From Prochlorococcus sp. AG-409-P03 (lineage in GTDB: Bacteria > Cyanobacteriota > Cyanobacteriia > PCC-6307 > Cyanobiaceae), in contig QCKN01000001.1 of NCBI GenBank assembly GCA_003215295.1, positions 124,001 to 188,000 of the forward strand: a stretch of DNA of 64,000 nt, read 5' to 3'. This document shows positions 37,036-46,490 of this stretch, one piece after another (position 1 is the stretch's first letter; every line of letters begins with the position of its first letter). The notes beneath the pieces were generated by a model. That model was given only the letters and a program-made list of their open reading frames with translations. It was not told the DNA's origin and did not search any database. Made by a program: the position numbers and the translations under genes.

Positions 37036-37233
37036 TTATTTTATATATTTTTTGAGACCCATTTCCCCAAGACTTTTATCAAGGATCGAACGATAGAAGT
37101 GGTCTTTTGAGTCCAACAGAAATTGCTTGCTTGGTTTGTTTTGTAGGGATACTGTAATTATTCTCTCTATCTTGTTTCTTAGCGAGCTATAGACTACTAA
37201 TTTTAAGAAGACCCTTCCCGCATGATTTTTCAT
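37036..37233 (-). CDS. Hypothetical 65-aa basic protein
   Basis: A lysine-rich 65-residue frame with an ATG start, divergent from the next gene by 16 bp. No family recognised. The starting ATG lies in a plausible divergent promoter zone, but nothing else separates it from a chance ORF. Confidence 0.35.
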   Translation of the reverse strand: MKNHAGRVFLKLVVYSSLRNKIERIITVSLQNKPSKQFLLDSKDHFYRSILDKSLGEMGLKKYIK

Positions 37234-37249
37234 GTCATCTATTTGATGA

Positions 37250-37651
37250 ATGACTCCAATTAATAGATGGGTTCTTTTGGCACATTTTGGAGCTCCAGGG
37301 GATCCTCAGGGCATTCACTATGATCTGTTACTAGAAGATGGCCGTGCTTGTAGAACCTGGCGCTTGGATAGAATCCCAGATATAGACGGTGCCTCATTAA
37401 GCATTGTTCCATTAGCTCCCCATAAGCTGTCATGGCTTGAGAAGCGAGAAGATGTTGTTTCAGGTGGGCGAGGTTGGGTAAGGCGTGTTTATAAAGGTAT
37501 TTTTATAGGTTCTTTACCAATCGATGATGTTCAGCCCATTCAGGTTTACCTACAAAGCGATAGGTTTGAAGCAAGCTTGGAAATAAATAATCAAACTTGC
37601 TGGTTTCGACCCTTTTCTTCAACTAGTTGCGATCAGCTAAATAGCCCTTGA
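37250..37651 (+). CDS. LigD 3'-phosphoesterase-like domain protein
   Basis: A 133-residue soluble protein. The N-terminal stretch WVLLAHFGAPGDPQGIHYDL followed by LLEDGRACRTWRLDR resembles the H-x-D-L-x-L-E ... TWRL core of the LigD N-terminal (3'-phosphoesterase) family, which also occurs as stand-alone proteins in cyanobacteria and planctomycetes. The HYDLLLE residues would be the metal/phosphate site. There is no ligase or Ku partner here. ATG start; 49 bp upstream of smc and probably cotranscribed with it. The assignment rests on one motif. Confidence 0.6.
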   Translation: MTPINRWVLLAHFGAPGDPQGIHYDLLLEDGRACRTWRLDRIPDIDGASLSIVPLAPHKLSWLEKREDVVSGGRGWVRRVYKGIFIGSLPIDDVQPIQVYLQSDRFEASLEINNQTCWFRPFSSTSCDQLNSP

Positions 37652-37700
37652 GCTTCTAGGAACTTTCGCTAATGTTTATGCGATCACAGCTGGCGTCCTG

Positions 37701-40700
37701 TTGGTTCATATCAATCAGGTCGGGCTAACACATTTCAAGTCCTTTGGGGGGTCTATGACCATTCCCCTTGAAGAAGGCTTTACTGTTGTCACTGGCCCAA
37801 ATGGTTCCGGTAAAAGCAACATCCTTGATGGAGTGTTGTTCTGTCTTGGTTTGGCTACTAGTAGGGGAATGAGGGCCGATCGATTGCCTGATCTTGTTAA
37901 TAGTGGTGTTCTGCGAGCGGGGAAATCGGCAGAAACAGTTGTGAGTGTCAGATTTGATTTGACGGACTGGGAGCCCGACCCTGCAGAAGATGGCTTAGAA
38001 CCCCCAGAGGATGGGCCTTGGATTACAGCTAATCAAAAAGAATGGACAGTAACTAGGCGCTTAAGAGTTATGCCTGGTGGCTCATATAGTTCAAGCTACA
38101 GCGCAGATGGTGAGACTTGCAACCTTCAGCAACTTCAGACACAGCTAAGACGGCTAAGAATTGATCCGGAGGGTAGCAATGTGGTCATGCAGGGTGACGT
38201 AACGAGAATAGTTTCTATGAGTAATCGTGATCGTCGGGGACTCATAGATGAATTGGCTGGAGTCGCGCTTTTTGATAATCGAATTGAACAGACACGTACC
38301 AAACTTAATGATGTAAAAGAAAGACAAGAACGTTGTCAAATTGTTGAGCAAGAATTGCTTTCCTCTAAGCAACGTCTTGAAAGGGATTGTGCAAAGGCGA
38401 AAAAATATCAAGAATTACGTGACCAATTGCAATTGGGTAGGAAACAAGAATTGGTTCTGAGTTATGAGGTTGCTCAACAAGATTTAATTGAGTTGAAGAC
38501 TAAACAAAAGTCATTGGGTGAGCAATCGCTGCGAGATGCAGACACTCTTAAAGAGCTTGAAAAGAAACTTGCTCAGTCGGTTGAGCAATTAAAGGTTCTG
38601 CAAGAGAATGTGAAGGCTTTAGGTGAAGATAAATTGCTTGCAGTTCAAGGAGAACTTGCAGGCTTAGAAACACAAACGCGAGAACTTGAGAGACAGGCTG
38701 GTAAGCATAAACAAGAGGGAGAAAAACTCCAGCAAGAGCGCCAGGCTCTTATCAATCGTCGTCAAGCAATTCAAGCAGATGAAAAAGTCCACTCGCAAGA
38801 TCAAGACCATGAGAGCAATGCTCTTGAAGAAGCTGAACAAACATGTCGAGATGCAGAAGCTGCTGTTGAAGTCTCACGCCGCAGACTTGGTGAGGTAGCG
38901 GGGCGTTCAGGTGCATGGTTTGAGGATCAGTGTGAGAGGACTCAGAAGCGCCAAACATTGCAGGCGAGATTGAGGCCCTTGCAACTTGAACATCAGAAAT
39001 TGGAAGAGCGGTTGTTACAAGTTGAGACTAGGAAAAAGGAGCTTCAATTAGAGGAAGAGAAGGATATTTCAGAGAATCAGAAGGTTCATCAAAAGCTTCA
39101 AGCTCTTGATGAAGAATGGATTAAACTTTTAGATGAAGTTAAGAGTAGAAAAGAACAGTTAGACGAGAATATTGAAGCTTTTGATATTCAGAAAAGGACA
39201 CGTTTACGATTGGAACAAGAGCAGGCGAGACTTGAAAAGGACATTGCAAGGTTAGAAAGTAGAAAAGAGACTCTTCAAGAAAGTCGTGGAACTGGAGCCT
39301 TAAGGCTTCTCTTAGAAGCAGGATTAGAGGGGATACACGGCTCAGTTTCTCAATTGGGTGATGTAGAAGATAGGTATCGCCTTGCTTTAGAAGTTGCTGC
39401 AGGAGCTCGACTGGGGCATGTTGTTGTTGATGATGATCGAATTGCAGCAAGAGCTATTGAGACTCTTAAAAGGCGGAGGGCTGGACGTTTAACTTTCTTG
39501 CCTCTCAATCGGATAAATAACACTAGAGCTTTAGTTGGAAATGCTCTTAAACGTGCGATACCCAATTCGAACACTGAGCTTTCTCAAGGGCTGATAGGTA
39601 AAGCCTTTGATTTAGTTAATTATGAGTCGATTTATAGTGATGTTTTTGCATATGTTTTTGGAGAAACGCTTGTATTTAGTGATCTGAATTCTGCACGGAG
39701 TCAGTTAGCGAAAACTAGGGCAGTGACATTGGATGGTGATCTTTTAGAAAAAACAGGGGCAATGACTGGGGGTAGCTTTTCTGGTCGAAGTCTTGGCTTA
39801 AGTTTTGGACGGAGCAATGAAGGTGATGAATTAGAGCCATTGCGTCAAAGATTGCTTGAGCTTGGAGAAGCTCTTGTTAGTTCACGTCAAGAGGAATCTC
39901 GATTATCTAGAAGTATTGATGTATCTCGCGATTCACATAGGCAACTTGAGCAAAGGCAGGCGGGATTGGATGCTGAGAGAACCACTTCCCGTCGCTCAAA
40001 TCAGCCTATTTTGGAGCGCTCTAAGGAGCGTTCTGAACGATTAAAAGGTCTTGATCAAACTCAACAGCAGTATCAAGAAAACTTGCAAGTCATTTCTAAG
40101 CAAGTGTCACCTTTAATACAAGCATTAGAAGCATTAGAAGCATTAGAGAAAAAGGAACAGGTTATTCAGCTAGATGGAGACTCAAAATCTTGGCGGCGAT
40201 TACAGGAAGACTTAGAAAAGGCTGACAAATCCCTTGGCCTTGCGAGGCTTAACAGAGATGGTTTACAAAACCAAAGGCATCAAAGGCAACTGGCTTTAGA
40301 AAGAGTTAGAGACCAGCAAAGTTCCCTTGTAATTGAGGAGACGAAATTACAGGATTCCGTTAAAGCGTTAGCTGAGGCGCATAGGGTTTGGCGTGAGCAA
40401 CAAAATAACCATCAGAATCGCAGAAAGGATTTGCAAGACCAACAGCAAGATTTGCAGAATCGTTTTGGAGAAGAACGTCGCGCTCGTGATGCCGTTGAGT
40501 CGGATGTGGCTAAGAAACGACAACAATTGCAAGAAGATCAGTGGAAACTTCAGCGTTTGCGAGATGACGTAAAAGGGTTGGAAGAAGAGATTCGTAGCAA
40601 GAGTGTGAGATTGCAGGAACTAGAGCATTCCTTACCAGATCCACCGCCAGAGATAACCGATGACTTACGGCAAGAAGGTTTAGAAGCTCTCCAAGCTGCA

Positions 40701-41324
40701 TTGCAGAGGCTGCAATTACGTATGGAATCATTGGAGCCTGTCAATATGCTTGCCTTAGAGGAACTAGCAGAACTTGAAAAGAGGCTATTTGATTTAGTAG
40801 AAAAACTTGGGGTTTTGAGTAATGAGCGCTCTGAACTTTTATTGCGGATTGAGACAGTTGCTACTCTTCGCCAAGAAGCCTTTATGGAAGCGTTTGAGGC
40901 CGTTGATAAACATTTTCGCGAAATATTTGCAAGTCTCTCTGATGGTGATGGTCACTTGCAATTGGATAACTCTGAAGATCCCTTAGATGGGGGTTTGACC
41001 TTAGTAGCTCATCCAAAGGGGAAAACGGTCAGAAGACTGGCTGCTATGTCTGGTGGTGAGAAGTCGTTAACTGCTTTGAGCTTCTTATTTGCATTACAAC
41101 GCTTTAGACCGTCGCCTTTTTATGCTTTAGATGAGGTCGATAGCTTTTTGGATGGAGTGAATGTGGAAAGGTTGTCTGCATTGATTGCACGACAAGCTGA
41201 TCAGGCACAGTTCTTGGTGGTCAGCCATCGTCGTCCCATGATTGGAGCTTCTAGTCGCACAATTGGCGTCACGCAAGCGCGCGGCTCTCATACACAGGTT
41301 GTGGGTTTACCTGATGCTGCTTGA
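37701..41324 (+). CDS. smc: Chromosome segregation protein SMC
   Basis: Large ATPase (1207 aa) that compacts and segregates chromosomes. The N-terminal head has FKSFGG and the P-loop GPNGSGKSNILDG near residue 33. A coiled coil of about 300 residues leads to a hinge (about 530-680, LGDVEDRYRLALEVAAGARLGHVVVDD; TGAMTGGSFSGRS), then returns to the C-terminal head with the ABC signature MSGGEKSLTALS near 1116 and Walker B FYALDEVDSFLDG. The start is TTG (reads VHINQV next), as no ATG lies upstream in frame and the family N-terminus begins here. scpA/scpB are not in the window. Confidence 0.96.
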   Translation: MVHINQVGLTHFKSFGGSMTIPLEEGFTVVTGPNGSGKSNILDGVLFCLGLATSRGMRADRLPDLVNSGVLRAGKSAETVVSVRFDLTDWEPDPAEDGLEPPEDGPWITANQKEWTVTRRLRVMPGGSYSSSYSADGETCNLQQLQTQLRRLRIDPEGSNVVMQGDVTRIVSMSNRDRRGLIDELAGVALFDNRIEQTRTKLNDVKERQERCQIVEQELLSSKQRLERDCAKAKKYQELRDQLQLGRKQELVLSYEVAQQDLIELKTKQKSLGEQSLRDADTLKELEKKLAQSVEQLKVLQENVKALGEDKLLAVQGELAGLETQTRELERQAGKHKQEGEKLQQERQALINRRQAIQADEKVHSQDQDHESNALEEAEQTCRDAEAAVEVSRRRLGEVAGRSGAWFEDQCERTQKRQTLQARLRPLQLEHQKLEERLLQVETRKKELQLEEEKDISENQKVHQKLQALDEEWIKLLDEVKSRKEQLDENIEAFDIQKRTRLRLEQEQARLEKDIARLESRKETLQESRGTGALRLLLEAGLEGIHGSVSQLGDVEDRYRLALEVAAGARLGHVVVDDDRIAARAIETLKRRRAGRLTFLPLNRINNTRALVGNALKRAIPNSNTELSQGLIGKAFDLVNYESIYSDVFAYVFGETLVFSDLNSARSQLAKTRAVTLDGDLLEKTGAMTGGSFSGRSLGLSFGRSNEGDELEPLRQRLLELGEALVSSRQEESRLSRSIDVSRDSHRQLEQRQAGLDAERTTSRRSNQPILERSKERSERLKGLDQTQQQYQENLQVISKQVSPLIQALEALEALEKKEQVIQLDGDSKSWRRLQEDLEKADKSLGLARLNRDGLQNQRHQRQLALERVRDQQSSLVIEETKLQDSVKALAEAHRVWREQQNNHQNRRKDLQDQQQDLQNRFGEERRARDAVESDVAKKRQQLQEDQWKLQRLRDDVKGLEEEIRSKSVRLQELEHSLPDPPPEITDDLRQEGLEALQAALQRLQLRMESLEPVNMLALEELAELEKRLFDLVEKLGVLSNERSELLLRIETVATLRQEAFMEAFEAVDKHFREIFASLSDGDGHLQLDNSEDPLDGGLTLVAHPKGKTVRRLAAMSGGEKSLTALSFLFALQRFRPSPFYALDEVDSFLDGVNVERLSALIARQADQAQFLVVSHRRPMIGASSRTIGVTQARGSHTQVVGLPDAA

Positions 41325-41387
41325 AATGTTTTTATGCAGTCCTTGCGGCAAAATGATTCGATTCATAACCAGTAGGAAGGTTCGCGT

Positions 41388-42428
41388 TTGATTAATACTC
41401 AATCCTCTAATGATCCAATTGAGACAGTCCCTAGCGACCGCTTGTGGTTGCGTTCGGAGTTGATGGGCACCCAGGTGATAACTCGTGACACAGGGCGGCG
41501 TCTAGGTGTGGTAGGAGAAGTAGTGGTCGATATTGACCGTAGGGAAGTTGTAGCTCTAGGACTACGAGATAATCCCTTAACTCGGTTTTTGCCCGGTTTG
41601 CCGCGCTGGATGCCTCTTGATCGGATACGTCAAGTTGGTGATGTGATACTCGTGGATTCCGTTGACTCTCTTAGTGAAGGGTTTACGCCAGAGCGATACA
41701 GTCGAGTAATTAATTGTCAGGTAATAACAGAGTCAGGAGAACAGTTAGGGAGGGTTCTTGGTTTTTCTTTTGATATTGAAACTGGTGATTTAACTACTCT
41801 TGTTACAGGTGCCCTTGGAGTTCCATTGTTAGGAGAAGGAGTTTTAAGTACTTGGGAAATTCCTGTTGATGAAATTGTCAGCAGTGGAGTAGATCGGATA
41901 ATTGTTTATGAGGGAGCCGAAGACAAGCTCAAGCAATTAAATAGTGGTTTTCTTGAAAAACTCGGGATAGGAGGTTCTAGCTGGGAAGAGCAGGAAAGGG
42001 AGCGCTATCGAGTAAACCTTGTTCCTGTTGAAAATCAACTTTCTTCAGGAGAGAATGAGGGTGACTCCCAAAGAGTATTAGAGGGTTCTTCTACTGAGAC
42101 TTTGCAGCAAGAAGAAGAGTTTGAATATGTAGAGGTAGATGATCGTCAAGGTTTGAATAAACAACGTCGTTATTTAGATGAGCCTTTTCAAGAGATTTCC
42201 TCTGAATATAATGACTACCAGGAGAAAGGATCTCCTTATAAAGATCAAATTTCTGCTGACTTAGATGAGGCAGAGCCTCTTCAGCCAAGACCAGCTTCTC
42301 GCAGGCCCATACAAGAATCTCAAGATCCTCTTGATGTTGAACCTCTGGAGTATTTAAATAGTTCCCAGAAGAAAATAGAAGATACTTTCCCCCCAAGTGA
42401 TGGGAATGAATTAGAAGATCCTTGGTAG
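41388..42428 (+). CDS. PRC-barrel domain protein with acidic tail
   Basis: The 346-aa product has two PRC-barrel repeats (about residues 20-95 and 105-175; TQVITRDTGRRLGVVGEVVVDI and NCQVITESGEQLGRVLGF) and a long acidic, polar C-terminal tail ending DGNELEDPW. PRC barrels occur in photosynthetic reaction-centre H subunits and RimM, but this cyanobacterial type is uncharacterised. It starts at TTG with a strong AGGAAGG ribosome-binding site 7 nt upstream, 63 bp downstream of smc. Confidence 0.85.
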   Translation: MINTQSSNDPIETVPSDRLWLRSELMGTQVITRDTGRRLGVVGEVVVDIDRREVVALGLRDNPLTRFLPGLPRWMPLDRIRQVGDVILVDSVDSLSEGFTPERYSRVINCQVITESGEQLGRVLGFSFDIETGDLTTLVTGALGVPLLGEGVLSTWEIPVDEIVSSGVDRIIVYEGAEDKLKQLNSGFLEKLGIGGSSWEEQERERYRVNLVPVENQLSSGENEGDSQRVLEGSSTETLQQEEEFEYVEVDDRQGLNKQRRYLDEPFQEISSEYNDYQEKGSPYKDQISADLDEAEPLQPRPASRRPIQESQDPLDVEPLEYLNSSQKKIEDTFPPSDGNELEDPW

Positions 42429-42439
42429 ATTAATATTGA

Positions 42440-42874
42440 CTAGATAGTTGATTGTTCAATAAACTGTAAGGACGCACTATTTACGCAATATCTTTTACCA
42501 GTTGGTAGCGGGCCATCATTAAACAAATGGCCCAGATGGGCATGACATTTTGCGCAATTAATTTCAGTGCGAAGCATGCCGTGACTCTTATCACTCTTAG
42601 TTATGATTGCGTTTGAGCTGATTGTTTCCCAGAAACTTGGCCAGCCTGTACCTGAATTGAATTTATTCTTGGAGCTAAATAGTTCTGCTCCGCAGCAAAT
42701 ACATTTGTATTGACCTATCTGCTTGTTATTCCAATAAGAACCTGTAAAGGCTCTTTCTGTCCCAGAGAGTCTTGTGATTTCATATTGTTCTTGTGTTAAT
42801 CTTTTTCGCCATTCTTGATTGGTAATTCCCATCCAATCTTGTTCTGCTGAATCATTTTGATTTAGGTTATTCAT
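42440..42874 (-). CDS. msrB: Peptide methionine-R-sulfoxide reductase
   Basis: Repairs methionine-R-sulfoxide in proteins. All family marks are present in 144 residues: zinc cysteines CICC and CAKC, FNSGTGWPSFW, GHLFNDGPLPTGKRYC with the catalytic cysteine in RYCVNSASL. ATG start. It converges with the PRC-barrel gene 11 bp away. Confidence 0.96.
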   Translation of the reverse strand: MNNLNQNDSAEQDWMGITNQEWRKRLTQEQYEITRLSGTERAFTGSYWNNKQIGQYKCICCGAELFSSKNKFNSGTGWPSFWETISSNAIITKSDKSHGMLRTEINCAKCHAHLGHLFNDGPLPTGKRYCVNSASLQFIEQSTI

Positions 42875-42924
42875 GAATTTAATGTTTAGATGCTTCCTTT
42901 TGCATATTACGTTTTAGACAGCTA

Positions 42925-44229
42925 TTAGTTGCTCTCAGTTATGGTTTTTGGTAGTAGCTTGAATATTTCCTCAGCCATTTTTCTGGTTGCCCCAGGTTGT
43001 CCTCTCAAGCTTCTGAGGTCGTTTGTTTGCCCCTGGAGTCGCTCAGGAGCTTTTAACCATTGTGAAGCTTCATTGGCAATTTCTTCAGGAGTGATTCTCC
43101 CGACTTTTTCGGGAACGACTAAACGCCCTGCAGATATATTTGGCCATGAAAGAAAACCATGATTTCGGAGTCGCCAGGCGCTAAGTAAAAGACCCAGGCA
43201 GTGTCTCAACCCTGGCAGCCTTGCGATGATTCCTAGTAATCCATCCCAAGCTTGCATGACTGAGATGTGTTGGGTTGGAACAATGACAATCATGGGTACC
43301 CCTAATGCTCCAAGTTCGGCTGTATTCGCACCTACTGTTGTTAACGCAAGATCGCATTGGCTAAGTAACCCATGAGCTGGGGTGGTTTCTTGTAAATGTA
43401 TTTTGGTTCCGGAAATCGTTATTAGTGTTTGGAATGGTAGGTCTTGTGTAGCTTGGCGCACCAGTTTGATTCCGGATTTGTATTTTCCGGCAATAGGATT
43501 TTTTGTGCTGATGAAATCTTTAATAGCTTGAATACTGGTCGTTGGTGCAACAGGAAGTAAGAATTGGCAGTTTGGATTTAGTTCTTTCAAGTGATCCGCT
43601 GTTTCGATCATGAAGGGCACCCCAACGCTGAGCTTTGCGCTTTTAGAGCCTGGCATCAGTGCAACCCAGGTTCCTGTTGGTAAGGGCTCTTCTTTCTTGG
43701 CCAGGTTATTTAGATCTGCCATTAGATCACCTACCACAGTGCAGCGATTTCTATATTTACGCGGTATTTTTTTAAGTACTTTGGATGACATTGCAGCAAT
43801 GCGATCATTCCAAAAAGGCCAGCGAGCCACCCATTCGGCATAGGTGATATGCCTATAGCCAAGCCTTGCTGATAGCAGAACTGTCCAGAATTGATCGCCA
43901 CCAAGAAAAACCACTAGGCCTTGGGAAGGCCAGTAGCCATATTTTTTGGGATTGATCAAGCAATTCCAAAAATGCTTCGCAGGGGTGATTTGTTCAAATT
44001 GCCCCCAGCTTTTGGCTGCATGCTCTTCTTGCCCGGTTGCATTTGGACATGGGGTTAATACCAGTCTGAGGCTGACTGCTGCATTCAACCCTCGTGGTTG
44101 CATGAGGACTTTTGAATGCAGTTTTTCTGCGAGAGGCTTTACCCAAGTTGAGAGTTCTCCAGGTCCATTTGAAACAAATACAACTGCTACTGAAGGATTT
44201 TGCTTGGCTCTTAGAGGTGGTGAAGTCAA
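42925..44229 (-). CDS. LpxB-related conserved cyanobacterial protein (TIGR03492-like)
   Basis: A 434-aa protein distantly related to lipid-A-disaccharide synthase. It has an N-terminal VVFVSNGPGELSTWVKPLAEKL, a nucleotide-binding-like LMPGSKSAKLSVGVPFMI segment near residue 190, and a C-terminal LALTTVGANTAELGALGVPMIVI corresponding to the UDP-binding half of GT-B enzymes. Its substrate is not known. The start is TTG; the conserved region begins 13 codons later. Not in an operon: msrB is 50 bp downstream, and tRNA-Leu lies upstream. Confidence 0.88.
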   Translation of the reverse strand: MTSPPLRAKQNPSVAVVFVSNGPGELSTWVKPLAEKLHSKVLMQPRGLNAAVSLRLVLTPCPNATGQEEHAAKSWGQFEQITPAKHFWNCLINPKKYGYWPSQGLVVFLGGDQFWTVLLSARLGYRHITYAEWVARWPFWNDRIAAMSSKVLKKIPRKYRNRCTVVGDLMADLNNLAKKEEPLPTGTWVALMPGSKSAKLSVGVPFMIETADHLKELNPNCQFLLPVAPTTSIQAIKDFISTKNPIAGKYKSGIKLVRQATQDLPFQTLITISGTKIHLQETTPAHGLLSQCDLALTTVGANTAELGALGVPMIVIVPTQHISVMQAWDGLLGIIARLPGLRHCLGLLLSAWRLRNHGFLSWPNISAGRLVVPEKVGRITPEEIANEASQWLKAPERLQGQTNDLRSLRGQPGATRKMAEEIFKLLPKTITESN

Positions 44230-44244
44230 GTTTTAAGAAAAGAA

Positions 44245-44326
44245 TGCGGATGGCGAGACTTGAACTCGCAAGGCCGAAGCCACACGCCCCTCAAACGTGC
44301 GTGTCTACCAATTCCACCACATCCGC
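44245..44326 (-). tRNA. tRNA-Leu (GAG)
   Basis: The minus strand folds as a class II tRNA: acceptor GCGGATG pairing with CATCCGC, D-loop with GGTAGACACG, anticodon stem CACGT/GCGTG with loop TTGAGGG giving anticodon GAG, a long variable arm (TGGCTTCGGCCTT), T-loop GTTCAAGTC, and discriminator A. CCA is not encoded. GAG reads CUC/CUU leucine codons. Confidence 0.95.
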
Positions 44327-44448
44327 GCAGTAAACAAAGTCTCTTGGACTTAGTCGAGAGAGATCATAACGGTCAATCTTCCATTAATTAAGAACCAGTT
44401 TGGGGTAGAAGCACTGATACGATCCGCCCTAGGCTCTAGAAATCTTGC

Positions 44449-45795
44449 ATGCCTATAGGCAAAGTCCTAATAGCAAATCGGGGTGAGATTGCCCTCCGTA
44501 TTCTCCGCAGCTGCAGGGAATTGGGCATTGCCACTGTCGCGGTTTATAGCACTGTTGATCGCAATGCTTTGCATGTCCAGCTTGCAGATGAAGCAGTTTG
44601 TGTAGGTGATGCACCCAGCAATAAAAGCTATTTGAATGTCCCCAATATTCTTGCTGCAGCAACTTCTAGAGGAGTCGATGCTATTCACCCGGGCTATGGA
44701 TTTCTTGCAGAAAATGATCGCTTTGCAGAAATTTGTAGAGACCACGGCATTGTTTTTGTTGGCCCATCTCCTCATGCAATTCGTTCAATGGGAGATAAAT
44801 CCACGGCAAAGTCCACAATGCAGAAGGTAGGGGTACCTACTGTCCCTGGCAGTGCGGGACTTTTGGAGAGCGTTGACAAGGCTCGCGAATTAGCTAGTGA
44901 AATGGGTTATCCGGTCATGATTAAGGCGACGGCAGGAGGCGGTGGAAGAGGCATGCGATTAGTCCCTAGCTCAGATCAACTGGAGAATCTTTTTAAGGCG
45001 GCTCAAGGGGAAGCTGAAGCTGCATTTGGTAATGCTGGGCTCTATATGGAGAAATTTATCGATCGTCCACGGCATGTAGAAGTTCAGATTTTGGCGGATC
45101 AATTTGGGAATGTTGTGCATCTGGGAGAGAGAGACTGCTCCATCCAAAGACGACATCAAAAGTTATTAGAAGAATCTCCAAGTCCTGCCTTGGATCCTGC
45201 GTTAAGGCTACGAATGGGTGAGGCTGCAGTGGCTGCAGCTAAGAGCATTAATTATGAAGGTGCTGGAACTGTTGAGTTTCTTTTGGATCGTCAAGGCGAT
45301 TTCTATTTCATGGAAATGAATACTCGTATTCAAGTTGAGCACCCTGTAACAGAAATGGTTACTGGTATTGATTTGATTGCTCAACAATTACTCATAGCTG
45401 GAGGTCAACCTATAACTCTCAGGCAGGAGGAAATCCAGTTGCAAGGTCATGCAATTGAATGTCGTATTAATGCAGAGGACTCCACGCATAATTTTCGTCC
45501 TTCACCTGGAAGGATTACCGGATGGCTGCCTCCAGGAGGACCAGGGGTCAGAGTAGATAGTCACGTTTACACGGGATATGACATTCCACCTTTTTATGAC
45601 TCTTTAATTGGCAAAGTGATTGTTTGGGGTAAAACCCGTGAAGCAGCCTTAACAAGAATGAAGCGTGCTCTGAATGAGTGTGCTGTGACAGGAATACCAA
45701 CCACTATTGATTTTCATTTGTATTTGCTTGATAGAGAGGAATTTCTGCAAGGCGATGTTCATACGAAATTCGTAGAGCAAGAGATGCTTGGGTAA
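44449..45795 (+). CDS. accC: Biotin carboxylase (acetyl-CoA carboxylase subunit)
   Basis: ATP-dependent carboxylation of biotin on AccB, the first step of fatty acid synthesis. The 448-aa protein has the N-terminal [23 protein letters not shown]-grasp glycine-rich [12 protein letters not shown] near residue 165, [25 protein letters not shown] catalytic core and the C-terminal domain. ATG start. It converges with the YggT gene (25-bp gap). Confidence 0.98.
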   Translation: MPIGKVLIANRGEIALRILRSCRELGIATVAVYSTVDRNALHVQLADEAVCVGDAPSNKSYLNVPNILAAATSRGVDAIHPGYGFLAENDRFAEICRDHGIVFVGPSPHAIRSMGDKSTAKSTMQKVGVPTVPGSAGLLESVDKARELASEMGYPVMIKATAGGGGRGMRLVPSSDQLENLFKAAQGEAEAAFGNAGLYMEKFIDRPRHVEVQILADQFGNVVHLGERDCSIQRRHQKLLEESPSPALDPALRLRMGEAAVAAAKSINYEGAGTVEFLLDRQGDFYFMEMNTRIQVEHPVTEMVTGIDLIAQQLLIAGGQPITLRQEEIQLQGHAIECRINAEDSTHNFRPSPGRITGWLPPGGPGVRVDSHVYTGYDIPPFYDSLIGKVIVWGKTREAALTRMKRALNECAVTGIPTTIDFHLYLLDREEFLQGDVHTKFVEQEMLG

Positions 45796-45820
45796 GGGCT
45801 CTTTTCTGTTGAATTTGTTT

Positions 45821-46183
45821 TTAAGACAGGACTTGCGTTTTAGACAAGATTTGCGACAGTACTCCTTGCTGACCAACTATTAATTCTCTAAGTAGGCTTA
45901 TTAAGCCCACCCAGATCACTGGAGTTACATCTACCCCTCCTATTGGAGGAACCAAACGTCTTGTAATTACTAAAAATGGTTCGGTGGGAACGACCACCCA
46001 AGGCCAAAGCCCCGTGCTCAAATTGATGTTTGGGTACCAACTCAGAACAATCCTCATCAAGAAGAAAAGCGTTAAGACAGCAAGCAATAATCCGAGGCAC
46101 AAATGGATATTCGGAAGGATTTTGACGAAAAAAGGCATCACAAAGCTCAAAGCATCAAGACTTGCATCGTAGAAAGTCACCAT
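45821..46183 (-). CDS. YggT family membrane protein
   Basis: A 120-residue protein with about three hydrophobic segments and the family core MRIVLSWYPNINLSTGLWPW, VVPTEPFLVITRRLVPPIGGVDVTPVIW. YggT proteins (Ycf19/CCB3 relatives) act near the membrane in osmotic or cytochrome/thylakoid assembly roles, not defined here. ATG start. It is divergent from psbX 45 bp away and convergent with accC. Confidence 0.9.
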   Translation of the reverse strand: MVTFYDASLDALSFVMPFFVKILPNIHLCLGLLLAVLTLFFLMRIVLSWYPNINLSTGLWPWVVVPTEPFLVITRRLVPPIGGVDVTPVIWVGLISLLRELIVGQQGVLSQILSKTQVLS

Positions 46184-46227
46184 TAGTACTTAATATTGCT
46201 ATGGTTTTGCCCTTGTAAGCGGCTCTA

Positions 46228-46404
46228 ATGGCATTTTCTTCGTTAAGTCTCCTCTTTGGTGCAGGTGTTTCTAGGGAAGTCGCGAGACTTTCTGCAGAAG
46301 CGACAGTTGGTAGCTTTATTCAAGCTGCACTCATCATTGTTGTTCCTGCGGCAGCAGTGTTGCTTTGGGTTAGCCAGAAAGATGCTCTAGAACGCGGGCG
46401 CTAG
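46228..46404 (+). CDS. psbX: Photosystem II protein PsbX
   Basis: Not in the ORF track. The 58-residue frame from ATG 46228 has a polar N-terminal extension (MAFSSLSLLFGAGVSREVARL), one membrane helix (FIQAALIIVVPAAAVLLWV), and the PsbX end SQKDALERGR, comparable to ISQKD in other cyanobacteria. PsbX is a small PSII subunit near QB/PQ exchange. It matches the picocyanobacterial order accC-yggT-psbX as I recall it. A hairpin follows 34 bp downstream. Confidence 0.92.
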   Translation: MAFSSLSLLFGAGVSREVARLSAEATVGSFIQAALIIVVPAAAVLLWVSQKDALERGR

Positions 46405-46438
46405 TCAACCCTAGAGTTCGATCTAGAATTAACTTAAT

Positions 46439-46464
46439 GAGAGGTTGTTTTTAACCAACCTCTC
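46439..46464 (+). terminator. Hairpin downstream of psbX
   Basis: A perfect 9-bp stem GAGAGGTTG/CAACCTCTC with an 8-nt loop starts 34 bp after the psbX stop. The following sequence TTAAAG is only weakly T-rich, so it may be an attenuating terminator or 3'-stabilising structure before the Ycf66 gene. Confidence 0.6.
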
Positions 46465-46490
46465 TTAAAGATCTTCTTGAGGGCTCAACT

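Noticed and set aside
40100-40160. Tandem GAAGCATTA-like repeat inside smc (LEALEALE)
   Set aside because: It encodes heptad-compatible residues in the coiled coil and is most simply a local coding duplication, not a separate element.
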